The notes beneath the pieces were generated by a model, which ran no database searches, had not been told where the DNA came from, and saw only the letters and a list, made by a program, of their open reading frames with translations. This document shows, one piece after another, positions 50,401-56,727 of a stretch of 64,000 nucleotides of DNA. The position numbers were made by a program, and so were the translations under genes. Within the stretch, counting starts at the first letter, position 1. Every line of letters starts with the position of its first letter. This DNA comes from Mucilaginibacter mallensis (GTDB lineage Bacteria > Bacteroidota > Bacteroidia > Sphingobacteriales > Sphingobacteriaceae). The stretch covers positions 4,774,001-4,838,000 of the forward strand of contig NZ_LT629740.1 in the NCBI RefSeq assembly GCF_900105165.1. The letters run 5' to 3'.

Positions 50401-50660
50401 GTAGAGACGCAATACTTTGCGTACTGGTTTATCATTTCGTAGAGACGCTACATTATTTCATTCCTTATCCGTAGAGCATAGGTGTTCGGAAGATTAAGAA
50501 AGGGTGTCATGCTGAGGCACCGAAGCATGCGGGCAAAGGCCTTTACGCTTACCCTTCGAGTGCCTCAGGGTGACCCAACGTTCAATATTTGTAATAAAAT
50601 AAATCTCTTCCGAGCACCTATGATCCTTAGAGACGCAAAATATTGCGTCTCTAAGGATCA
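50401..50660. repeat. Composite of three repeat types between GNAT and ABC genes
   Basis: Contains GTAGAGACGC-type units (50402-50425, 50439-50452); an outer inverted pair CATAGGTGTTCGGAAGATT (50477-50495) / CTTCCGAGCACCTATG (50607-50622), as at 38715-38920; inside it a GTCAT-type hairpin (50502-50525 with 50554-50576) with the same loop as 481-560; and a nearly perfect 40-bp palindrome 50621-50660 (18-nt arms, 4-nt centre). The palindrome ends 6 nt before the stop codon of the ABC ATPase gene. Confidence 0.85.
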
Positions 50661-50665
50661 TTTGA

Positions 50666-51409
50666 TTAATGATTTTCTTCTTCGTCGATTTGAGGTAAAA
50701 GCGTGGCGCTTTGTCCCACCGCGAAATAATCTTCCAGCTCGGCAAGGGTTGATGAACTGGTGGCGATATCTTTTATGATCCTGCCTTTTTCCATCAGTAA
50801 AATACGATCACACACATCAGTTATATGGCTCAGATCATGGCTTGAAATAAGCGTGGTAACACCATGCTGCTTGTTCATACTCTTCAGCATGTTTTTCAGC
50901 CTGATCTGTGTGCTTGGGTCGATATTGGCAAATGGCTCATCCAACATCAGCAATTCCGGCTTTTGCAACAAGCATGATGCGATGCCCACTTTACTTTGGT
51001 TACCTTTTGAAAGATCACGGATGTATTTGCCTTTTTTCAATATTTCGCCGTTAAAAAAATCGGTAAGCGTAGACAAAAAATCATCCACATGGGCCTGCGT
51101 TTGCTGGTGCAGGCCACCTATAAAGTAAAAATACTCCTCGGGTGTAAGGTAATCTATCAGGAAACCTTCGTCCAGGTATGATGCGGTGTAATTTTTCCAG
51201 TTTTCATGCCCGGCAACAGCTTCACCATTTGATATTACCTCGCCGCTTTCAGGGCGGATCAGATCAAGTATCATTCTGAAAAGGGTTGTTTTACCCGCGC
51301 CATTGTTGCCTACCAGCCCTACGCTTTCGCCTTTAGCTATCTCCAGTTGTGGTACGTTTACAACCAATACGTTGTTATATATTTTTTTAAGATTGCTTAT
51401 TGTTATCAT
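50666..51409 (-). CDS. ABC transporter ATP-binding protein
   Basis: 247 residues with Walker A 'GNNGAGKTTLF', a variant signature 'LSKGNQSKVGIASCL', Walker B 'LLMLDEPFANIDP' and switch His in 'SSHDLSH'. The signature 'LSKGNQSK' is typical of exporters of the NatA/CcmA kind. The permease gene ends 1 nt upstream, so the two form one unit. Confidence 0.93.
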   Translation of the reverse strand: MITISNLKKIYNNVLVVNVPQLEIAKGESVGLVGNNGAGKTTLFRMILDLIRPESGEVISNGEAVAGHENWKNYTASYLDEGFLIDYLTPEEYFYFIGGLHQQTQAHVDDFLSTLTDFFNGEILKKGKYIRDLSKGNQSKVGIASCLLQKPELLMLDEPFANIDPSTQIRLKNMLKSMNKQHGVTTLISSHDLSHITDVCDRILLMEKGRIIKDIATSSSTLAELEDYFAVGQSATLLPQIDEEENH

Positions 51410-51410
51410 A

Positions 51411-52889
51411 TTATTTGTTTCTAAAGCCTTCGGCTATGGTATACTTTCTTTTATAAAAATCAGCTTCCAATTTATTGATCAGGGTACTACGGATAAGGAT
51501 CATTACCAATCCGGCAGCACCCAGCACGGCAAGCCCAAGATCGCGGTAATGCAGCAGTGAAAATGGTAAATAAACCAGGATCGGTGTAATTAACAACGGT
51601 AAGGATATAAGCCATTGTGTGCCGCCAACACCTTCCCAGTTAAATGCCGCGCCTTTTGAAAGATCGATGCGGCGGGAATTTCGGTTAGCGAAATACAGGA
51701 TAATGGTAGTATTAACCCCCAGGTTCCATAAATACATCACAAAATGAATGATTAAAACCCGCCAGCCAAAATATACGTAGGGTATCGTCAATATAAATGC
51801 TAGAGTAGATACAAGAGTAAACAACAGGTACTTCGCCTTCAGAAAATCATTAAACTTTATTTTATTTACCAGTAAACCATCAAAATGCGCGGCTTGCCAG
51901 CTAAACATAAACTGTCCGTAATTAATAATGAAGATACCGGTCATAAACATCCCCACAAAAACTACCGGGTAATCAGTATGCATCATCGCAGGCTTGTTAT
52001 AAAATATCAGCCCATAAAACAAAAACAACACACTCATTTTTATAGCCGAATTTGGCCGCTTATTTCTTAATATAAGTTTGATCTCGTTAGCAGCCAGGTC
52101 GCCGGTTGTGCCAAACCGGTTAAGGAAAGGATATTCTGTACTGCTTTTGTGCGATGCTTTTTTAGAGTTGAGCTCTTCGAGGTAAAGGTTATCCTTCAAA
52201 TACAAAAAGTTAAGGTAGAACATACCAACCGCCAGCAGAAATGGCAACAAAACCAGAGCCGGTAGGCTGATCAAATGCCCGAAGAATAGATACGATACAT
52301 CCTTTATAGAATATATGTGCCATAAAAAATCACCAAGACAAATCAATACCAATATGCCTGTAGCGATCAGGAAGATCCAACCATTTAAATTGGCTTTACG
52401 TTTTATATATAGCGCCAAATAATTGTTAAAAATGGTTATCCCAAAAACAGAACCCACAAATGCCCATACCACACCGGCACCTGAACCAACTGCAATTACT
52501 TTAATAATAAATGGTACAAAAAGTATAAAGGGTATGATGTTAAATGTAGAAATAATTGAAGTGGCAGCCAGGTAACCCGCAAGTGCGTTACGCTTTACAG
52601 GTAATTGTAAATAAGGCTGAACTTTTAAGGTAGGCAATTCCTGTAATTGCATCCGCGAGATAAGGTCGAATATGTAATAGATGAGTATAATGCCGCAAAA
52701 CGCTATAACAACATTTTGCCCGGGAAATGCATGTTCTAAAATCTTATCTAAAAAGAAACCGGCGCTTAAAGCGCATAACAACAGGTACAATATGAATACA
52801 CCCATTATTATTTTTACAGCTACGTTTTTGCCGGTATTGCGGGCGCGCCAAAAGGCTTTTAGCTCATGCTGAAGAAAGGTTTTTATCAT
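51411..52889 (-). CDS. ABC-exporter permease, DUF5687-like
   Basis: 492 residues with about ten to twelve membrane spans and an N-terminal 'IKTFLQHELKAFWRARNTGKN' cytoplasmic segment. The middle cytoplasmic loop 'YPFLNRFGTTGDLAANEIKLILRNKRPNS' is typical of the DUF5687 family of Bacteroidetes, always paired with an ATPase of the type encoded next. Exported substrate unknown; no lantibiotic or drug genes nearby. Confidence 0.88.
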   Translation of the reverse strand: MIKTFLQHELKAFWRARNTGKNVAVKIIMGVFILYLLLCALSAGFFLDKILEHAFPGQNVVIAFCGIILIYYIFDLISRMQLQELPTLKVQPYLQLPVKRNALAGYLAATSIISTFNIIPFILFVPFIIKVIAVGSGAGVVWAFVGSVFGITIFNNYLALYIKRKANLNGWIFLIATGILVLICLGDFLWHIYSIKDVSYLFFGHLISLPALVLLPFLLAVGMFYLNFLYLKDNLYLEELNSKKASHKSSTEYPFLNRFGTTGDLAANEIKLILRNKRPNSAIKMSVLFLFYGLIFYNKPAMMHTDYPVVFVGMFMTGIFIINYGQFMFSWQAAHFDGLLVNKIKFNDFLKAKYLLFTLVSTLAFILTIPYVYFGWRVLIIHFVMYLWNLGVNTTIILYFANRNSRRIDLSKGAAFNWEGVGGTQWLISLPLLITPILVYLPFSLLHYRDLGLAVLGAAGLVMILIRSTLINKLEADFYKRKYTIAEGFRNK

Positions 52890-52919
52890 TGACAGGCTGG
52901 TGTTAAGGCCCTTAAGATA

Positions 52920-54200
52920 CTAATATTTATACCTGTCGCCCCAAAGTTTTTTTAACTTTTCTTTGGTTTCCAGCTCCCGGGCATTGTTACCGGGCTCATA
53001 GATCTTGGTTCCCTTTATCGCTTCGGGCAGAAAATCCAGATCGGTAAAGTTACCTTCGTAGCTGTGAGCATATTTGTAATCCTTCCCATAACCTATATTC
53101 TTCATCAGTTTGGTTGGGGCATTACGCAGGTGCAGCGGTACAGGCAGGTCGCCGGTTTCCCTAACTAATGCAATAGCAGCGCCAATAGCCGTAGTGGCCG
53201 AATTACTTTTGGGCGATGTTGCCAGATATATAACCGTTTGCGATAGGATCAATTGCGACTCCGGCATCCCTATCTTATTCACCGCCTCAAAGCAGGCCTG
53301 AGCCAGTAACAGCGCATTCGGATTAGCATTACCAATATCCTCCGATGCCAGTATCAGCATGCGCCGGGCAATGAACAGCGGGTCCTCACCGCCCACAATC
53401 ATCCGCGCCAGCCAATAAACGGCCCCATTGGGATCACTGCCGCGCATGGATTTAATGAAGGCCGAGATAATATCATAATGCTGCTCACCGGCCTTATCAT
53501 ACAGGGCCATATTTTGTTGTACATGTTCCAGCACATTCTTATTGGTGAGCTCTATCTTTTTACCTTTAAAGGCATTTACCAGCAGCTCGAATATATTCAG
53601 CAGCTTGCGGGCATCGCCGCCCGATAGGCGCAGCAGTGCTTCATCTTCCTTTATGTCGATCTTTTTATCGCGCAGTACTACATCTTCCTTCATCGCTTTG
53701 TTAAGCAAATTCAGCAGGTCGGCTTCCTCAAGCGATTGCAGGATGTATACCTGGCAGCGCGAAAGTAAAGCCGAGATAACCTCAAAGGATGGATTCTCTG
53801 TAGTAGCACCTATCAGCGTTACCGTTCCCCGCTCAACCGCGCCCAGTAGCGAATCCTGCTGCGATTTGGAGAAGCGGTGAATCTCATCGATGAACAAGAT
53901 TGGCAGCGTTTCGCCCTGCTCTTTCAATAAAGCGGCTTTTTCTATCACTTCGCGTACATCCTTAACGCCTGAATTGATGGCGCTCAGCGCAAAGAATGGC
54001 CGGTACAGGGTTTGTGATATGATATAGGCCAGCGTAGTTTTCCCTACCCCCGGCGGGCCCCAGAAGATCATGGATGGCAATACGCCAGATTCTATCGCCT
54101 TGCGCAAAACCGCGCCCTTACCCACAAGGTGCTTTTGTCCCACATAATCATCCAGATTCTTGGGGCGCATACGCTCAGCTAAAGGAGGCAGGTTATTCAT
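52920..54200 (-). CDS. rarA: Replication-associated recombination protein A (AAA+ ATPase)
   Basis: 426 residues of the RarA/MgsA/WHIP family that acts at stalled replication forks. Walker A 'WGPPGVGKTTLAY' (48-60), Walker B 'LFIDEIHRFSKSQQD', sensor 1 'LIGATTENPSFEV', 'RLSGGDARKLLN', and the C-terminal 'HYDIISAFIKSMRGSDPNGAVYWLARM' domain with 'PVPLHLRNAPTKLMK'. Intact. Divergent from the glycosylase gene with a 67-nt gap. Confidence 0.95.
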   Translation of the reverse strand: MNNLPPLAERMRPKNLDDYVGQKHLVGKGAVLRKAIESGVLPSMIFWGPPGVGKTTLAYIISQTLYRPFFALSAINSGVKDVREVIEKAALLKEQGETLPILFIDEIHRFSKSQQDSLLGAVERGTVTLIGATTENPSFEVISALLSRCQVYILQSLEEADLLNLLNKAMKEDVVLRDKKIDIKEDEALLRLSGGDARKLLNIFELLVNAFKGKKIELTNKNVLEHVQQNMALYDKAGEQHYDIISAFIKSMRGSDPNGAVYWLARMIVGGEDPLFIARRMLILASEDIGNANPNALLLAQACFEAVNKIGMPESQLILSQTVIYLATSPKSNSATTAIGAAIALVRETGDLPVPLHLRNAPTKLMKNIGYGKDYKYAHSYEGNFTDLDFLPEAIKGTKIYEPGNNARELETKEKLKKLWGDRYKY

Positions 54201-54267
54201 AATGGTAAAAGTGTGAAAAGTAAATGCAAAATCCTAAAAAAGTTAGTAATTTTAGACTAACAAATCT

Positions 54268-54909
54268 ATGAGCGAACAGTTTACCAAAGCCACCTTTTAC
54301 ACTATTTGTGACCAGCTTGCACTTATTGATACCGATCTCGCTACCATCATTAACACATACGGTTACCCGCCATTATGGTCGCGGCCCAATACGTTTGAGA
54401 CTTTGGTACATATTATTTTAGAGCAGCAGGTTTCATTGGCATCCGCCCTATCCGCATTAAACAAATTGAAGGAACGTGTGCAGGAATTAACCCCTGCCCG
54501 ATTGCTGTTGCTCACCGATGAAGAAATGCGGGCCTGCTACTGCAGCCGCCAAAAGACTACCTATATCCGCTACTTAGCCGAAGCCCTGCTCAGCGGACAG
54601 ATCAACCTCATCGAACTGGAACATCAATCCAACGCTGAGATCCGCGCCAAACTCATCATCCTCAAAGGTATCGGTCACTGGACCATCGATGTGTACCTCA
54701 TGTTTGTACTGCAACGCGCCGACATCTTCCCCGCCGGTGATCTCGCCGCTGTAAATGCTATGAAACGGGTAAAAGGCTTGCCTAAAACCACGACTAAAGA
54801 AGAATTGATTGAGCTTGCCGCGATTTGGCAGCCTTATAGAACTGTAGCTACAATGTTGTTGTGGCATTTCTATCTGTCGACGCCCCTGCGTACTAAAGTA
54901 GGAGTTTGA
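54268..54909 (+). CDS. DNA-3-methyladenine glycosylase, AlkA/HhH-GPD type
   Basis: 213 residues, a short AlkA-like base-excision glycosylase. 'IILEQQVSLASALSALNKL' (family start), helix-hairpin-helix 'LKGIGHWTIDVYLMF' and catalytic Asp158 in 'IFPAGDLAAVNAMK'. Removes alkylated purines. It lacks the N-terminal AlkA beta domain, as is usual for the short form. The helix-hairpin-helix-GPD unit is complete. Confidence 0.93.
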   Translation: MSEQFTKATFYTICDQLALIDTDLATIINTYGYPPLWSRPNTFETLVHIILEQQVSLASALSALNKLKERVQELTPARLLLLTDEEMRACYCSRQKTTYIRYLAEALLSGQINLIELEHQSNAEIRAKLIILKGIGHWTIDVYLMFVLQRADIFPAGDLAAVNAMKRVKGLPKTTTKEELIELAAIWQPYRTVATMLLWHFYLSTPLRTKVGV

Positions 54910-54998
54910 TTTGGAGGTGTGCCATGGAGCAGGTGAAACATGTGGAACACGTGGCACAGTTTGGCACACTTAACTATTACTGGCTTTCCCCTTACTGG

Positions 54999-55021
54999 CT
55001 TCAGTTTGCAACTGAAGCCTA
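54999..55021. repeat. CAGTTTGCAACTG palindrome
   Basis: 'GGCTTCAGTTTGCAACTGAAGCC' is a near-perfect 23-nt palindrome. A related 'CAGTTTGAAACTG' at 55044-55056 and 'CAGTTTGTAACTG' at 24037-24049 mark the outer side of element copies 3 and 2. Confidence 0.6.
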
Positions 55022-55039
55022 CGGATGACGATCCTGAAT

Positions 55040-55362
55040 TACTTTTCAGTTTGAAACTGGATAACGGTTGACTTTCTAATGGTATCGCTCATAGCCGCTA
55101 AGGCCTATTTCTTTTGTCTTCGACACAAAAGAAACAAAAAGTCAAGTCAGTCGAAAGGCTTCTTTGCCGCACGTGGCCACTGCCCTGCAAATCAGGCAAA
55201 ACCTGGGCTGCTATATTTTTACCCTGCTGTCGCTACGCACCTAGCCTTTACGCTTCTGTAAAAATCTGCTATGCCCTGCCATTACACGCAAGGCCACCAT
55301 CGTTTTGCCTGATTTCGCCCGAAGCTGTTCTACTGACAGGGGAAGCAAAAAGTTTTATTGAT
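55040..55362. mobile_element. Repeat element copy 3, inverted and truncated
   Basis: Opposite orientation to copies 1 and 2. Its left edge has 'TGGTATCGCTCATAGCCGCT' (complement of the right edge of copy 1), then 'TTTTGTCTTCGACACAAAAG' and the core 55147-55336, whose 'GGGCTGCTATATTTTTACCC' and 'TCTGTAAAAATCTGCTATGC' parts are the same as in the others. The outer inverted repeat at the far side is missing; the GTCATTGCGAGG repeat begins instead. A frame open through the core runs into unrelated sequence and is not a supported gene. Confidence 0.75.
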
Positions 55363-55363
55363 G

Positions 55364-55418
55364 TGTCATTGCGAGGAGGAACGACGCGGCAACCTCGTCG
55401 CGTTCACTATGCATGCGA
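55364..55418. repeat. GTCATTGCGAGG-type half repeat, abutting element copy 3
   Basis: TGTCATTGCGAGGAGGAACG to 'CACTATGCATGCGACAAAAT': the left half of the repeat at 27533-27618 with the right half lost. It directly follows the truncated end of element copy 3. Confidence 0.7.
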
Positions 55419-55463
55419 CAAAATTCTAATCAATCTAATTCCAGTTGTAAGCTGCAATCATGC

Positions 55464-55493
55464 ACAACCACGAGCTGAAAGCTTGCGGGAGCG
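55464..55493. repeat. 30-nt inverted repeat, left edge of low-GC island
   Basis: ACAACCACGAGCTGAAAGCT to 'GCTTGCGGGAGCG'. Its complement occurs at 56651-56680 with 26 of 30 bases identical; the pair encloses the two low-GC genes at 55559-56504. Confidence 0.75.
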
Positions 55494-55558
55494 TGAGGAA
55501 GAAACAATTGTAACCTCAATTTTAGTTATTAATTTTATTGCACATAATATAAAAAGAA

Positions 55559-56032
55559 ATGGAATATCTGGATGAAATGTTTGATCAATTTTCACAAGCT
55601 TTTTTAGGAGAGATGGCTGGAGATGGTGATATTCCTTATCGGGATAAGATAAATACTACTAGTCTAAATTATTCCCTTGATAGTTTGAGGGAAGTAGATA
55701 ATTATTTGAAAATACTTCATAAACAATCTCGAGGAATTTCAGATATCGAATATCAAAATTTGGTTGTTTGGTGCGGTGCTTATATAGGTGAAGTTACTAG
55801 AAGGAATGCGACACTTGAATATCACTGGGTTCATTACGAGGAATATATGAAAAACAAAAGCGATAGCTTAAGAAACGCTATACCATTATCATTAACGACC
55901 CATGCATTTTTATTGGCCATCGATTCCAATTATATAACAATGCCTATGAATAAGGTTGCCAGATGGCTCGATGAGGGCGAAGCAAATAATGTTTATTTTT
56001 ATGCATCAGTTGATATTTCGAGAAAGAAATAA
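55559..56032 (+). CDS. Hypothetical protein in low-GC island (possible immunity protein)
   Basis: 157 residues, mainly helical, acidic N-terminus ('EYLDEMFDQFSQAFLGEMAGDGDIPYRDK'), then 'VWCGAYIGEVTRRN' and 'LEYHWVHYEEYM'. I do not recognise the family. The 'GxYxGEVxRR' type motif and the size resemble uncharacterised immunity-like proteins, and the next gene is a SMI1/KNR4 (SUKH) protein, so an immunity role is a reasonable inference. Codon use is visibly more AT-rich than in the flanking rarA, glycosylase and cphA genes, a sign of recent transfer. Confidence 0.7.
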   Translation: MEYLDEMFDQFSQAFLGEMAGDGDIPYRDKINTTSLNYSLDSLREVDNYLKILHKQSRGISDIEYQNLVVWCGAYIGEVTRRNATLEYHWVHYEEYMKNKSDSLRNAIPLSLTTHAFLLAIDSNYITMPMNKVARWLDEGEANNVYFYASVDISRKK

Positions 56033-56057
56033 TACCATCCATTCAACCTGAATATAT

Positions 56058-56504
56058 ATGAAAAAATATTTTAAATCACATGGAGAAAGCATTACTACAT
56101 ACAACATAAAGCAACAGCTAGATATTAAAATGCCTTTTGAATATGTTAAGTTTCTTCAAGAAATAAATGGTGGAATACTTGATAAACATATTTTTGAGTT
56201 AAGACAATATGACCCAAATAAAACAAACCCTAATATTTATATTATAATAGATGAGTTTTTATCTTTTGAACAGTTAATTAAGGCTTGGCATTATACCAAA
56301 GAAGAATTAAGTGATTATAATTTATTGCCAATCGCAAATGTCAGAGGAGGAATGCTTGTATGTTGTAGACAGGAAGAAACAATAAATGCAGAATTGTTTT
56401 TTTATGATCCAGATTTCGGGCCTTTGAAACTTACTGATTCTTTGTTGGATTTCTTAAATCTTCTTATTTCAGAAAAAGAAATAGATGATGAAAAATATAA
56501 GTGA
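56058..56504 (+). CDS. SMI1/KNR4 (SUKH) family protein
   Basis: 148 residues of the SMI1/KNR4 superfamily: 'LDIKMPFEYVKFLQEINGGIL' near the N-terminus and 'LLPIANVRGGMLVCCRQEE' plus 'LFFYDPDFGPLKLTDSLLDFLNLL' at the end. The superfamily is the commonest immunity protein type against polymorphic and contact-dependent toxins. No toxin gene is present here. AT-rich like its neighbour, 25 nt downstream of it; both are probably co-transcribed. A small hairpin follows near 56516-56548 (ACTTG/CAAGT). Confidence 0.85.
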   Translation: MKKYFKSHGESITTYNIKQQLDIKMPFEYVKFLQEINGGILDKHIFELRQYDPNKTNPNIYIIIDEFLSFEQLIKAWHYTKEELSDYNLLPIANVRGGMLVCCRQEETINAELFFYDPDFGPLKLTDSLLDFLNLLISEKEIDDEKYK

Positions 56505-56579
56505 ACATCCCTGTAAGCGTCCTACTTGTATTTCAAGTAAGACACTTATATGGACATAGTTAATACCGTTATTCATACA

Positions 56580-56645
56580 AATCCCAAATCGAACATCCCA
56601 AATCCGAAATCACCCTCACACATTAAACAACCCGTTCCTCTCCTG
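56580..56645. pseudogene. Duplicated 3'-end fragment of cphA plus heptamer repeats
   Basis: On the minus strand this stretch reads the last ten codons of a cphA gene (peptide QERNGLFNV and stop), the same peptide as the true end at 56728-56757, but three codons differ by silent changes (GAG/GAA, AAC/AAT, TTT/TTC) and the stop is TGA instead of TAG. The bases past both stops also match ('GTGATTT', 'TTTGGGATGTTCG' with TTTGGGA heptamers). It therefore looks like a relic of a second cphA allele, left next to the low-GC island. Confidence 0.7.
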
Positions 56646-56650
56646 CCCCC

Positions 56651-56680
56651 CGCTCCCGCAAGCGTCCCGCTTGTGGTTGT
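56651..56680. repeat. 30-nt inverted repeat, right edge of low-GC island
   Basis: CGCTCCCGCAAGCGTCCCGC to 'TTGTGGTTGT'; complement of 55464-55493 with four mismatches. It lies between the duplicated cphA end (56580-56645) and the authentic cphA end. Confidence 0.75.
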
Positions 56681-56727
56681 AAAAGCTTCCATAAATCCCA
56701 AATCCCAAACCGAACATCCCAAATCAC

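Noticed and set aside
53542..53880. 112-codon frame opposite rarA
   Set aside because: Antisense shadow of a fully supported gene.
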